Under the pieces are notes generated by a model that did not search any database, was not told the origin of the DNA, and worked only from the letters and a program-made list of their open reading frames with translations. From Afifella marina DSM 2698 (GTDB lineage Bacteria; Pseudomonadota; Alphaproteobacteria; Rhizobiales; Afifellaceae), in the NCBI RefSeq assembly GCF_900102695.1, contig NZ_FMVW01000005.1, positions 62,001-126,000 of the forward strand: 64,000 bases of DNA. Direction: 5' to 3'. Numbering within the stretch: position 1 is the first letter of the stretch; every line of letters starts with the position of its first letter. Shown in pieces: positions 1 to 8,788 of this stretch. The position numbers were made by a program, and so were the translations under genes.

Positions 1-1
1 A

Positions 2-64
2 ACGGACGGTCTCGATTCCTCCACCGCCGGCCTCGTGGAGCGCTACCGGGCGCTGTCGCGGTAG
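2..64 (+). CDS. 3' end of an unrecognised gene (partial)
   Basis: An open + strand frame runs in from the left edge and ends at a TAG at 62-64. It encodes about 20 residues ending in VERYRALSR. It would overlap the end of the convergent isomerase gene by 22 bases, which is common for convergent genes in dense genomes. Too little is visible to name a family, and it could be a chance frame. Confidence 0.35.
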   Translation, partial: TDGLDSSTAGLVERYRALSR

Positions 65-825
65 GTCTTCATCCAGGAAAGGCCCGCCTCCACCGTCGTG
101 CGGGGGCGGTATTCGGCGCCGATCGCGCCCTGATAGCCGAGACGCTCGATCTCCGGCAAAAGCCAGGAATAGGCGACTTCGCCTTCGTCGGGCTCGTTGC
201 GTCCCGGCACGCCGGCGATCTGGATGTGGCCGAGCTTCGGCATCAGCGTCGCGACGCGGCGGGTGACATCGCCTTCCATGATCTGGGCGTGATAGCAGTC
301 GAACTGAAGCTTCATATTGTCGGCCGCCACCATGTCGATGATGCGTGCCGCTTCCGCGCTCGATGACAGAAAGTAGCCCGGTACGTCGCGTGCATTGATC
401 GGTTCGATCAGGACCGTGAGGCCGTGCCGCGCCGCCCGACCCGCGGCATAGGAGAGGGCGTTCACAAAAGCTTCCTTGCAGCGGCGGACAGGCGTTTCGT
501 CGTCGGCAATGCCGGCCATCACATGCACGGCGGTGCCGCCGAGATCGACGGCCCATTCGATCGCCTCATCGATCGCGGCGAGGGCTTCCTTCTCTCGCCC
601 GGGGAGTGCGGAAAGCCCAAATTCGCCGTCCTTACCGGTTCGCGTATTGAGGCCGAGAAGCGGCAGGCCGGTTTCGCGAAGCGCCTGTCTCAGCGTTTCG
701 CGTGACGCGTCATAAGGGAACTGAAACTCAACCGCGTCGAAACCTGACTTTTTCGCTGCGACGATTCGCTCCTCCAGTGGCCGGTCTGTCCATAAAAATC
801 CGAGATTGGCAGAGAGCTTGAGCAT
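43..825 (-). CDS. hyi: hydroxypyruvate isomerase-like TIM-barrel protein
   Basis: The 260-residue product matches the usual length of hydroxypyruvate isomerase (hydroxypyruvate to tartronate semialdehyde, glyoxylate/glycerate metabolism). It begins MLKLSANLGFLW, and a start there is preferred because the frame upstream reads as intergenic filler. Typical AP-endonuclease-2-like sugar isomerase segments are visible: FDAVEFQFPYD near residue 32, LIEPINARDVPGYF with the metal-binding Glu around residue 143, LQFDCYHAQ and GAEYRP near the end. The family also includes related sugar-acid isomerases, so the exact substrate is inferred. It is divergent from the cobalamin cluster and no other glyoxylate gene is in view. 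Confidence 0.8.
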   Translation of the reverse strand: MLKLSANLGFLWTDRPLEERIVAAKKSGFDAVEFQFPYDASRETLRQALRETGLPLLGLNTRTGKDGEFGLSALPGREKEALAAIDEAIEWAVDLGGTAVHVMAGIADDETPVRRCKEAFVNALSYAAGRAARHGLTVLIEPINARDVPGYFLSSSAEAARIIDMVAADNMKLQFDCYHAQIMEGDVTRRVATLMPKLGHIQIAGVPGRNEPDEGEVAYSWLLPEIERLGYQGAIGAEYRPRTTVEAGLSWMKTYRDSAR

Positions 826-1153
826 TTCACTTTTATCTTCAGCTATTTCCGTCGAAAAGAGCAGTCCACTTTTCGGCTGGCAAGTGGCCAAAAGGCTTCC
901 GTGATTGACGCGCCTTCCTTCGCTCTCTAGAGCCGGTTCAGGGATGGTCGCCCGTCGAAGGGCTGAAAACGATCTCGGGCGCGGCTGACCCCTACCGGGA
1001 GCCAAAACCGGGGCCGTCCAGCGCCACAGTTCCGCTGTGGGCGGGTCATCCGTTCGTTTTTGTGAAGGCCCGCCGTGACGCAGCCCTGCTTCCTCCCTGC
1101 TTTTGCGCCCATGCGCGGTCGCCTCGCCACCCGAAAATCGGAGGATTGAACGC
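826..1153. promoter_or_regulatory. divergent leader between hyi and the cobalamin operon, with hairpins
   Basis: This 328-base non-coding stretch separates two divergent genes and must hold both promoters. Two small hairpins are visible: GCCC/GGGC at 950-963, and a stronger CCACAG/CTGTGG stem with a five-base loop at 1024-1040. It was read specifically for a cobalamin riboswitch because it precedes a corrin operon. The conserved elements (AGGGAA, the CCCCGCAACTGT block and the CAGGAGACCTGCC B12 box) are not recognisable on either strand. A Shine-Dalgarno GGAGG sits at 1140-1144 before the GTG start of cbiX. Confidence 0.4.
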
Positions 1154-2293
1154 GTGTCGGAAAAACTCGGATTGATGATTTGCGGCCATGGCAGCCGCAA
1201 CAAAGCGGCGGTCGACGAATTTGCCCGTCTTGCAACGGAAGCGCGCAAGCTCTTCCCGCAATGGCCGGTCGAATACGGCTATCTGGAGTTCGCCGAACCG
1301 GTTCTGCGCACCGGCCTCGACAAGCTGGTGGATCTCGGTTGCACGCGCATTCTCGCCGTTCCAGGCATGCTGTTTGCCGCGGGTCACGCCAAGAACGACA
1401 TCCCCTCCGTCCTCAACACCTATCAGGCCGAGCGCGGCGTTCCGATCGATTATGGCCGCGATCTCGGCATCGATCCGCGTATGATCCGTGCCGCCTCCGA
1501 CCGCATCTCGGAAGCTCTCGCCGCGGCGCCCTCCGACGTGCCGTTGCATGAGACGCTTCTCGTCGTCGTCGGACGGGGCGCCTCCGATCCCGACGCCAAT
1601 TCCAATGTCTCCAAGATCACCCGCATGCTGTGGGAAGGCTTCGGTTTCGGCTGGGCGGAGACCGCTTATTCCGGCGTTACGTTCCCGCTCGTCGAGCCGG
1701 GCCTCGAACATGCGGCCAAGCTCGGCTACCGGCGCATCATCGTCTTCCCGTACTTCCTCTTCACCGGCGTCCTCGTCAGCCGCATCTATATGGCGACGGA
1801 TGCCGTGGCGGCACGTCATCCGGAGATCGAGTTCCTCAAGGCGGGCTATCTCAACGATCACCCGCAGGTGATCGCGACCATGGCCGACCGGGTCAACGAG
1901 ATCCTGAACGGCGCCAATCTGATGAACTGCCAGATGTGCAAATACCGGGAGCAGATCCTGGGCTTCGAGGCGGAGATCGGCCTGCCGCAGGAAAGCCACC
2001 ACCATCATGTGGAAGGGGTCGGCGCCGCCTGCGATCTGTGCAACGACGACGGCAGCTGCAACGGCCGCTGTCAGGACGAGCCGCACACGCACGGGCATGA
2101 CCACGACCACGGGGATCACCATCATGGGCACAGCCATGATCATGATCACGGACATTCTCACGATCACGATCATCAGCATTCTGGGCATGATCACGGCCAC
2201 AGCCATGATCACGACCATGGCCATGACCACCATCATCACCCTTATCCGCATGCCGATCACCCGCTCGGCCCGCGTTCGATGAAGCGGCACTGA
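1154..2293 (+). CDS. cbiX: sirohydrochlorin cobaltochelatase CbiX, long form with Cys and His-rich tail
   Basis: This enzyme inserts Co2+ into sirohydrochlorin, the early cobalt step of the oxygen-independent cobalamin route. The GTG start follows GGAGG by about nine bases, giving 379 residues. The N-terminal CbiX repeat starts [11 protein letters not shown], with catalytic His at residue 12. A second repeat begins near residue 135 ([10 protein letters not shown]). After the two chelatase halves comes an M-x-C-x-x-C motif (MNCQMC, about residues 257-262), reported in long CbiX proteins as an iron-sulfur ligand site. A further Cys cluster ([10 protein letters not shown]) and a tail of about 60 residues dominated by His, Asp and Gly (about 312-375) follow, probably for cobalt handling. 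It leads the corrin operon, six bases before cobH. Confidence 0.93.
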   Translation: MSEKLGLMICGHGSRNKAAVDEFARLATEARKLFPQWPVEYGYLEFAEPVLRTGLDKLVDLGCTRILAVPGMLFAAGHAKNDIPSVLNTYQAERGVPIDYGRDLGIDPRMIRAASDRISEALAAAPSDVPLHETLLVVVGRGASDPDANSNVSKITRMLWEGFGFGWAETAYSGVTFPLVEPGLEHAAKLGYRRIIVFPYFLFTGVLVSRIYMATDAVAARHPEIEFLKAGYLNDHPQVIATMADRVNEILNGANLMNCQMCKYREQILGFEAEIGLPQESHHHHVEGVGAACDLCNDDGSCNGRCQDEPHTHGHDHDHGDHHHGHSHDHDHGHSHDHDHQHSGHDHGHSHDHDHGHDHHHHPYPHADHPLGPRSMKRH

Positions 2294-2299
2294 CAGAAC

Positions 2300-2929
2300 A
2301 TGGACTATCTGCGCGACGGCGCCGAAATCACGCGCCGCTCTTTTGCGATCATCGAAGCGGAATGCGAGTTGTCTGGGGTCCCTGCCGACCTCAGGCCGCT
2401 CGCCAAACGTGTGGTACATTCCGGTGGGATGCCCGATCTTGTCGCCGACCTCGCATGGTCGGAGGGGGCGGGTGCTGCGGGGCGTGCGGCTCTTGAAGCC
2501 GGCGCGCCGATCCTTTGCGATGTCGCTATGGTCGCGGCCGGGATTGCGCGGCGGCATCTTTCCGCCGGCAATCCGATCGAGGCGGCGGTTGCTCAGCCCG
2601 ATGTGGCGCGGCTCGCCGGCGAGCTGCAGACGACGCGGACAGCCGCAGGCTTTTCGGCTCTCGCCGATCGGCTTTCCGGTGCCATTGCCGTCATCGGAAA
2701 CGCGCCGACGGCTCTCTTCCATCTTCTCGAACTTGCCGAAGACCCCGCGTTGCGGCCGGCCTACGTCATCGGCTTCCCGGTCGGTTTCGTCGGCGCGGCG
2801 GAATCCAAGGAGGCCCTCATCGCCAATCGTCTCGGCTTGCCTTTCGTGGCGCTCCGAGGCCGGCGTGGCGGATCGGCGATGGCGGCTGCGGCGCTCAACG
2901 CGCTCATGATCGGTGAGGAGGCGGCATGA
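2300..2929 (+). CDS. cobH: precorrin-8X (cobalt-precorrin-8) methylmutase
   Basis: The 209-residue protein fits the CobH/CbiC family, which moves the C-11 methyl group to C-12 to give hydrogenobyrinate or cobyrinate. Visible family segments are RSFAIIEAE near residue 14, the catalytic-His region KRVVHSGG near residue 38, DVAMVAAGI near residue 72, IGNAPTALF near residue 131, and GFPVGFVGAAESKEAL, typical of the C-terminal half. The start is six bases after the cbiX stop, and the stop overlaps the cobL start by ATGA, so translation is probably coupled. Because CbiX is present, the substrate in the cell may be the cobalt-containing form (CbiC-like role). Confidence 0.95.
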   Translation: MDYLRDGAEITRRSFAIIEAECELSGVPADLRPLAKRVVHSGGMPDLVADLAWSEGAGAAGRAALEAGAPILCDVAMVAAGIARRHLSAGNPIEAAVAQPDVARLAGELQTTRTAAGFSALADRLSGAIAVIGNAPTALFHLLELAEDPALRPAYVIGFPVGFVGAAESKEALIANRLGLPFVALRGRRGGSAMAAAALNALMIGEEAA

Positions 2930-4170
2930 AACCCTGGCTTTTTGTCATCGGCATCGGTGAGGATGGTCTCGCCGGTCTTTCGGCCGCGGCTCAGCGGCTC
3001 ATCGATGATGCCGAAATCCTCATCGGCGGGGAACGCCATCTCGCCATGCTGCCCGAGGACGACCGGGAAAAACTCTCCTGGCCCAGCCCTTTAAGCGAAC
3101 TTGTGAGTCGTCTGACTGAGTATCGCGGACAGCGGGTGGTGGTGCTTGCCAGCGGCGATCCGATGCATTTCGGGATCGGCGCGACGCTTGCCCGCTCCAT
3201 TCCGCCCGAAGAGATGCTGATCGTTCCGGGCCTGTCGGCCTTCGCGCTCGCGGCTTCACGGCTCGCCTGGCCCTTGGAGCGCGTCGAGATGGTGACGCTG
3301 CATGGCCGGCCGATCGGCCGGCTCGCACTGTCCGTCTATCCCGGCGCGAAGATCCTGATCCTCTCGCATGACGGGACGACGCCGGCGGCCGTTGCCGCCT
3401 ATCTGACGGCGCGCGGTTTCGGCGACAGCCGCATGGTGGCGCTCGCCCATATGGGCGGGCCGAAGGAAACCGGCATCAAAGGTCGGGCGCGTGACTGGTC
3501 GGCGGAGACCGCCGATTTCCATACGCTCGCGGTCGAATGCGTCGTGGGACCCGACGCCCGCTTCCTGCCGCGCTCTGGGGGATTGCCGGACGATGCCTTT
3601 ACGCACGACGGCAAGATGACGAAGCGGGAAGTGCGTGCGGCCGCGATCGCGCGGCTCGCCCCGTTCCCCGGAGCTCTTCTCTGGGATATCGGCGCCGGTG
3701 CCGGATCGGTCGCCATCGAGTTCATGCGGGCGGCGCATCATGCGCGCGCGATCGCGCTCGAGCCGCGCCTGGAGCGGCGGGCCATGGCGGCGAAGAATGC
3801 CTTGGACCTCGGGGTGCCCGAACTCGACATTCGCGAGGGCGAGGCGCCGGAGGCGCTTGCGGACTGGCCCGCGCCCGATGCCGTCTTCGTGGGCGGTGGC
3901 GTGCGGCCGGAAACACTTGCACTGGCGCGTCGGGCCTTGAAGCCCGGCGGCCGGCTCGTCGTGCATGCGGTGACGCTTGAAAGCGAAGCCGTCCTTCTCG
4001 CCGAGCATCAAAGCTCAGGGGGTGAGCTTACGCGCCTTGCGGTCTCGCATGCGGAGGCGATCGGTCCGTATCACGGCTGGCGACCTGCGATGCCCGTCAC
4101 GCAATGGGCCTGGGTTAAGGGGAGCATTGGCGAAACCAGAATGGATGACGGAGGTCTGCTCCCGGTATGA
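2926..4170 (+). CDS. cobL: precorrin-6Y C5,15-methyltransferase (decarboxylating), CbiE-CbiT fusion
   Basis: The 414-residue two-domain enzyme methylates C-5 and C-15 and decarboxylates the C-12 acetate chain. The N-terminal half (about 1-200) is a tetrapyrrole methylase of CbiE type, with FVIGIGEDGLAGL at the start and LASGDPMHFGIG near residue 71. The C-terminal half (about 220-400) is a Rossmann methyltransferase of CbiT type, opening TKREVRAAAIARL and carrying the SAM-binding LLWDIGAGAGSVAIEFMR near residue 246. It overlaps cobH and cobI by four bases each. Proteins with both domains fused are normal in alphaproteobacteria. Confidence 0.95.
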   Translation: MKPWLFVIGIGEDGLAGLSAAAQRLIDDAEILIGGERHLAMLPEDDREKLSWPSPLSELVSRLTEYRGQRVVVLASGDPMHFGIGATLARSIPPEEMLIVPGLSAFALAASRLAWPLERVEMVTLHGRPIGRLALSVYPGAKILILSHDGTTPAAVAAYLTARGFGDSRMVALAHMGGPKETGIKGRARDWSAETADFHTLAVECVVGPDARFLPRSGGLPDDAFTHDGKMTKREVRAAAIARLAPFPGALLWDIGAGAGSVAIEFMRAAHHARAIALEPRLERRAMAAKNALDLGVPELDIREGEAPEALADWPAPDAVFVGGGVRPETLALARRALKPGGRLVVHAVTLESEAVLLAEHQSSGGELTRLAVSHAEAIGPYHGWRPAMPVTQWAWVKGSIGETRMDDGGLLPV

Positions 4171-4859
4171 GTGGCAAACTTTATGGCATTGGTGTCGGGC
4201 CCGGAGATCCGGAGCTCATCACCTTGAAGGCGGCGCGTATGATCGAAAGCGCCGAGGTGATCGCCTATCCCGCCCCCGATCCCGGCGAGAGTTTTGCGCG
4301 AGCGATCGCGGCAAAGCACATTGCAGCCGACACACGCGAGATCGTCATCCGCATCGCGATGCGCGCCGGACATGTCCCGAGCGAGCCCTATGACCTCGCC
4401 GCGGAGGCGATCGCCGCTGAGCTTGAAGAAGGCCGCGACGTGGTCGTGCTGTGTGAAGGCGATCCGTTCTTCTACGGCACCTTCATGTATCTGCACGACC
4501 GGCTGTGCCCGCGCTTCGGCTGCGAGATCGTGCCGGGGGTTTCTTCCCTCACCGCCGTTGCGGCGGCTGCGAGCCGGCCCCTGACACGGCGCACGGGCAC
4601 GCTCAACGTCTTTCCGGCAACGCTCGATCCGGCCATCCTCAAGGCGCGCCTCGGTGAAAGCGAAGCGGCGGCGATCTTGAAGGTTGGCCGTCATCTGCCG
4701 CAGCTCAAAGAGCTCATCGCCGATCTCGGGCGGCTCGACGAAGCTGTCTACGTCTCGCATGCGAGCCTGCCGCAGCAAAAGGTCGTGCCGCTTGCCGAGC
4801 TTGAAGCCGACGAGGCGCCTTATTTCTCGATGATCCTGATTGCGAAGGTTGAACGATGA
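4167..4859 (+). CDS. cobI: precorrin-2 C20-methyltransferase
   Basis: The 230-residue tetrapyrrole methylase adds the C-20 methyl group to precorrin-2 (or its cobalt form, CbiL role). The SAM-binding start YGIGVGPGDPELITLKAAR and the VVLCEGDPFFYGTFMYL loop near residue 92 are diagnostic. EIVPGVSSLTAVAAAAS near residue 118 and the AAILKVGRHL region in the second half also fit. Both ends overlap neighbours through ATGA. Whether it prefers the metal-free or cobalt substrate cannot be read directly; the CbiX in the same operon argues for the cobalt form. Confidence 0.94.
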   Translation: MSGKLYGIGVGPGDPELITLKAARMIESAEVIAYPAPDPGESFARAIAAKHIAADTREIVIRIAMRAGHVPSEPYDLAAEAIAAELEEGRDVVVLCEGDPFFYGTFMYLHDRLCPRFGCEIVPGVSSLTAVAAAASRPLTRRTGTLNVFPATLDPAILKARLGESEAAAILKVGRHLPQLKELIADLGRLDEAVYVSHASLPQQKVVPLAELEADEAPYFSMILIAKVER

Positions 4860-6679
4860 CGCCCGTCTTTCTCGCTTTGACCGAACGGGGCCTTGTGACC
4901 GCGAACAGGTTGCGGGAAGCGATCGGGGGCGACGTCCATGCCCTGAAAAAGGCCGTGGAAAGCGGTGCTGCTCCCGCCAATTGCGTCTTCGAGGATACGG
5001 GCGCGCATTGCCGGATGCTGTTTCAGGCCGGTCGGCCGATCGTCGGTATCTGTGCGGCCGGTATTCTGGTGCGCGTCCTTTCTCCGCTTCTCTCCGATAA
5101 GCGCAGTGAGCCTGCCGTCCTCGCTCTTTCCGAGGATGGTCGCACCGTGGTGCCGCTTCTCGGCGGCCATCACGGCGCGAACGGTCTGGCGCGGCAGATT
5201 GCGGCAAGGCTCTCCGGCTTTGCGGCCATCACCACGGCCGGCGATACCCGCTTCGGCATCGCCCTCGACGAGCCCCCGCACGGTTTTGCCCTCGCCAATC
5301 CGGAAGATGCCAAGGACGTGATGTCGGCATTTCTTGCCGGCGCCACGGTGGAGCTTGAAGGCGATTTGCCTTGGATCGAGGAAAGCGCCCTGCCGCGCGG
5401 GGCCGACAGCTCCGTGAAGCTCGTCGCCACGACCGAAGACAGAAAGGGCGACGCTCAGACCCTCGTCTATCACCCGAAGGCGCTCGCGATCGGTGTCGGC
5501 TGCGAGCGTGGCGCTGAGACGGAAGAGGTGATGAACCTCGTCCAGGAAACGCTCTCAGAAGCTGGGCTCTCTTTGCATTCGGTCGCCTGCCTCGTCTCTC
5601 TCGATCTGAAGGCGGACGAGACGGCGATCTTGGAAACCGCCAAGACGCTCGGCGTGCCTGCACGCTTCTTCACCGCCTCGCGCCTTGAGGAAGAGACGCC
5701 GCGGCTCGACAATCCTTCCGAGGCCGTCTTCCGCGAAGTTGGCACGCATGGGGTCGCCGAAGCGGCAGCCCTCGCCGCCGTCGGGCCCGAAGGGCTTCTC
5801 GTCGTCGCCAAGAAGAAAAGTGCACGTGCCACCTGCGCCATCGCCGAGGCGCCGGCGCCGATCGAGACGGCGTCCGTCGGCCGCGCCCGCGGCAAGCTTG
5901 CCGTGGTCGGCATTGGGCCGGGTGATGCGGAGTGGCGGACGCCACAGGCCGACGCGCTCATCGCGGGCGCCGATACGGTCATCGGCTATTCCTACTATCT
6001 GGACCTGATCGCTCCCCATATCACCGATAAGGTCCGCATCGATTCGCCGCTCGGTGAAGAGCGCGACCGCTGCCAGAAGGCGCTCGAACTCGCAGCCGAA
6101 GGTCGCTCGGTGGCGCTCATCTGCTCCGGCGATCCGGGCATTTATGCGATGGCCACGCTCGTTTGCGAGGTCTTGGAAGGCGCAGATCCCGCGTCTGCGG
6201 TGAAGCGTGTCGAGCTCATCGTGGCGCCGGGTATTTCAGCCTTCCAGGCCGCGGCCTCGCGCCTCGGTGCGCCGATGGGCCACGATTTCTGCCTCATCTC
6301 GCTGTCGGACCTTCTGACGCCGTGGGAGACCATCCGCTCGCGCGTCGAGGCGGCGGCGCAGGGCGATTTCGTCGTTGCCTTCTACAATCCGGTGTCGCAA
6401 CGCCGGCGGCATCAGCTTGCCGATTCCCGCGAGATCTTTCTCGCCCATCGCCCGGCGGAGACGCCGGTGGTGATTGCCCGGCTTCTCGGGCGGGAGGGCG
6501 AGCACTTGCATTTCACCACCCTCGGCGAATTGTCCGTCGACGACGTCGACATGATGAGCCTCGTCGTCGTCGGATCGTCGACGAGCCGGACCTTCACAGC
6601 AGGCGGACGCGAATTCCTTTTCACGCCGCGCGACTACCACCGCAAAGTTCAGGCCCCCGAAAAGGAGACGACAGCGTGA
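4856..6679 (+). CDS. cbiG-cobJ: CbiG-CobJ fusion: cobalt-precorrin-5A hydrolase plus precorrin-3B C17-methyltransferase
   Basis: The 607-residue fusion joins two cobalamin steps. Residues 1 to about 340 are CbiG: the N-terminal and middle parts carry GRPIVGICAAGILVRVL and VPLLGGHHGANGLA, and the CobE/CbiG C-terminal domain carries IGVGCERGAETEEV and FREVGTHGVAEAAAL. CbiG opens the delta-lactone and releases acetaldehyde in the oxygen-independent pathway. Residues from about 345 are CobJ/CbiH, the ring-contracting C-17 methyltransferase: KLAVVGIGPGDAEWRTPQA, VALICSGDPGIYAMA and VVAFYNPVSQRRRHQL. A full CbiG half, rather than just the short CobE domain of aerobic organisms, is informative about the route. 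It overlaps cobI (ATGA) and cobM (GTGA). Confidence 0.92.
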   Translation: MTPVFLALTERGLVTANRLREAIGGDVHALKKAVESGAAPANCVFEDTGAHCRMLFQAGRPIVGICAAGILVRVLSPLLSDKRSEPAVLALSEDGRTVVPLLGGHHGANGLARQIAARLSGFAAITTAGDTRFGIALDEPPHGFALANPEDAKDVMSAFLAGATVELEGDLPWIEESALPRGADSSVKLVATTEDRKGDAQTLVYHPKALAIGVGCERGAETEEVMNLVQETLSEAGLSLHSVACLVSLDLKADETAILETAKTLGVPARFFTASRLEEETPRLDNPSEAVFREVGTHGVAEAAALAAVGPEGLLVVAKKKSARATCAIAEAPAPIETASVGRARGKLAVVGIGPGDAEWRTPQADALIAGADTVIGYSYYLDLIAPHITDKVRIDSPLGEERDRCQKALELAAEGRSVALICSGDPGIYAMATLVCEVLEGADPASAVKRVELIVAPGISAFQAAASRLGAPMGHDFCLISLSDLLTPWETIRSRVEAAAQGDFVVAFYNPVSQRRRHQLADSREIFLAHRPAETPVVIARLLGREGEHLHFTTLGELSVDDVDMMSLVVVGSSTSRTFTAGGREFLFTPRDYHRKVQAPEKETTA

Positions 6680-7470
6680 CCAGTCTCGACAACAATCCCA
6701 CCGGCAAGGTGCATTTCATCGGTGCGGGGCCGGGCGCGCCGGACCTCATCACCGTGCGCGGGCTAAAGCTCATCGAAAGCTGCCCGGTCTGTCTTTATGC
6801 CGGTTCCCTCGTCCCGGAGGCGATCGTCGCCGCCGCCCCGAAGGATGCGCTCGTACGCGATACGGCGCCGATGGCGCTCGATGAGATCCTCGCCGTGATG
6901 GAAGAGGCTTGCCGCAAGGGCCAGGACGTCGCCCGCGTCCATTCCGGCGATCCCTCGCTTTATGGCGCGATCGCCGAACAGATCCGCAGGCTGAAAGAAC
7001 TCGGCATCGCCTATGACGTGACGCCGGGGGTTCCCGCCTTTGCGGCGGCCGCGGCAGCTCTCGGCCAGGAGCTCACCATTCCCGAGGTGAGCCAGTCGGT
7101 CATCATCACGCGCACCGCCATGCAATCGTCGAAGATGCCAGAGGGGGAGAACCTCGTCGCCTTCGCCAAGACCGGCGCGACTTTGGCCGTGCATCTTTCG
7201 GTGCGCAATCTTCTCGCGATCGAGCGTGATCTGACGCCGGTCGTCGGTGGTGATTGCCCCGTCATCGTCGCCTACCGCGTCGGCTGGCCGGATGAGGATT
7301 TCATCCGAACCGATCTCGCCAATGTGCGCGAGAAGGTGCGCGAAAAGAAGCTCACTCGGACCGCACTCATTTTCATCGGCCGGGCGCTCGATGCGGACGA
7401 ATTCCGCGACAGTGCGCTTTACGACGCGTCGCATTCGCACATTCTTCGCGCCGCGACGCGCGAAGCCTGA
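6676..7470 (+). CDS. cobM: precorrin-4 C11-methyltransferase
   Basis: The 264-residue product matches CobM/CbiF, which methylates C-11. The GTG start overlaps the preceding stop as GTGA, and upstream sequence in the same frame is shadow. Motifs are VHFIGAGPGAPDLITVRG at the start, CLYAGSLVPEAI near residue 38, RVHSGDPSLYGAIAEQ near residue 89, DVTPGVPAFAAAAAALG near residue 115 and the R-T-A segment VIITRTAMQSSKMP. It ends 13 bases before the convergent cobB, with no clear terminator between. Confidence 0.94.
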   Translation: MTSLDNNPTGKVHFIGAGPGAPDLITVRGLKLIESCPVCLYAGSLVPEAIVAAAPKDALVRDTAPMALDEILAVMEEACRKGQDVARVHSGDPSLYGAIAEQIRRLKELGIAYDVTPGVPAFAAAAAALGQELTIPEVSQSVIITRTAMQSSKMPEGENLVAFAKTGATLAVHLSVRNLLAIERDLTPVVGGDCPVIVAYRVGWPDEDFIRTDLANVREKVREKKLTRTALIFIGRALDADEFRDSALYDASHSHILRAATREA

Positions 7471-7483
7471 AGCTCTCCGCGTC

Positions 7484-8788
7484 TTACGAGGCGCGGTCGA
7501 TCACGTGCAGGAAGGAGCCCGATACGCTGCCGCGGCAGAGGCCAACCTCGCCAAGCGGCGTATCGGCAGCATCCCGGCTGTCGAAGAGGCGCTCCGCCGG
7601 CCCTTCGCTCACGATGCTGGCGTAGTGGAACTCATGTCCGCCGAGGGGGCCTGCGAAGGGCCTGTCGGCAAGCGGCGTCAGCCGACGGTAGCCGAGATGG
7701 AGGCGTCGCGCGGCAAAACTCGTCACGAGCGGCAGAAGCCCGAGCATCTCGTGCCGTTCCCCTTCGGCGTCGATCAACGCGTCGCCGAGGGTCATAAACC
7801 CCCCGCACTCCCCATAGATGAGCTGGCCTTTCGACGCCGCGTTGCGCATGGCCCGTTTGAAGGTCGTGGCCGCGGCGAGCTTTCCTGCATAAAGCTCCGG
7901 ATATCCGCCGGGCAGAAAGATCGCGCCCGCATCCTCGGCCGGCGCGTCGTCGGCGAGGGGTGAAAAGGTGGAGATCTCCGCACCGGAGGCGCGCCAGTCC
8001 GCGAGCCAATGCGGATAGGCGAAGCGGAAGGCGACGTCGTCCGCGATGGCGATTTTTTGGGCGAGCGGAGGAAGGTCGGCGGCGTTCGCGCGGCTGTCGC
8101 CGAGCGGTGCTGCCGCCTGGAGAAGGGTGTCGAGATCGACATGTTTCTCGATCAGTTCCGCCGATGCCTCGATGACCGCATCAAGTGTCTGATGCTCCTC
8201 CGCCTGGACCAGCCCCAGATGCCGTGACGGCAATGCCAATCGCTCATCGCGCGGCACGATACCGATCAGCGGCACCGATGTGCGTGCAAAGCCTTCCTGG
8301 ATCAGACCTTGGTGGCGTTCAGAGCCGGCGCGGTTGACGATCGCGCCGGCGAGCGAAAAGCCTTGGGCCATGCGCGCGAAACCTTCGGCCACGGCGGCCG
8401 TCGATTGCGACATGCCGTTGGCTGCGACGACGAGGAAGGTCGGAAACGCAAGGGTTGCGGCGAGGCTCGCGGTCGAGCCGAGACCGTTCGCTCCGCCGTC
8501 GTAAAGCCCCATCACCCCTTCCACGACGAGCACGTCCGCGCCGTCCGCCTGGCGGGCGGCGAGTGCGCGAAGCCGTTCCGGTCGCATGGCGAAGGGATCG
8601 AGATTGATCGCCGGCGCGCCTGAAGCCGCTTCCAGAAAGCGCGGGTCGATGTAATCGGGCCCGCATTTGGCGGCCTTCACCTTCTGCCCGCGTCGGATCA
8701 GGGCGCGGATGAGGCCTGCCGTCAGAACCGTCTTGCCGGAATGGCTGGAGCCTCCGGCGATGAGAAATGCCTTCGACCCGCCCTTCAT
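7484..8788 (-). CDS. cobB: cobyrinic acid a,c-diamide synthase
   Basis: The 434-residue ATP- and glutamine-dependent enzyme amidates the a and c side chains of (hydrogeno)cobyrinate. The N-terminal synthetase domain has a modified P-loop, LIAGGSSHSGKTVLTAG (residues 9-25), followed by KCGPDYIDPRFL and VVEGVMGLYDG. The C-terminal class I glutaminase domain has FLPGGYPELYA and LIYGECGGFM with the nucleophilic Cys, plus a late His region (GGHEFHYA). Its start overlaps the cobA stop by ATGA, so cobA and cobB form a - strand operon that meets the main corrin operon head-on. Confidence 0.95.
   Translation of the reverse strand: MKGGSKAFLIAGGSSHSGKTVLTAGLIRALIRRGQKVKAAKCGPDYIDPRFLEAASGAPAINLDPFAMRPERLRALAARQADGADVLVVEGVMGLYDGGANGLGSTASLAATLAFPTFLVVAANGMSQSTAAVAEGFARMAQGFSLAGAIVNRAGSERHQGLIQEGFARTSVPLIGIVPRDERLALPSRHLGLVQAEEHQTLDAVIEASAELIEKHVDLDTLLQAAAPLGDSRANAADLPPLAQKIAIADDVAFRFAYPHWLADWRASGAEISTFSPLADDAPAEDAGAIFLPGGYPELYAGKLAAATTFKRAMRNAASKGQLIYGECGGFMTLGDALIDAEGERHEMLGLLPLVTSFAARRLHLGYRRLTPLADRPFAGPLGGHEFHYASIVSEGPAERLFDSRDAADTPLGEVGLCRGSVSGSFLHVIDRAS

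Noticed and set aside
826-1153. Cobalamin riboswitch upstream of cbiX
   Set aside because: Position and length fit, but the conserved AGGGAA, CCCCGCAACTGT and B12-box elements are not present on either strand, so it is reported only as an open question.
2090-2280. CRISPR or non-coding repeat in cbiX
   Set aside because: The repeated CATGATCACGAC-like pattern encodes the His-rich tail and has no spacers.
1046-2722. Long open frame opposite cbiX and cobH (- strand)
   Set aside because: It mirrors the codon pattern of the real genes, with Met/Val runs opposite the His-rich tail, and has no family resemblance or ribosome-binding site.
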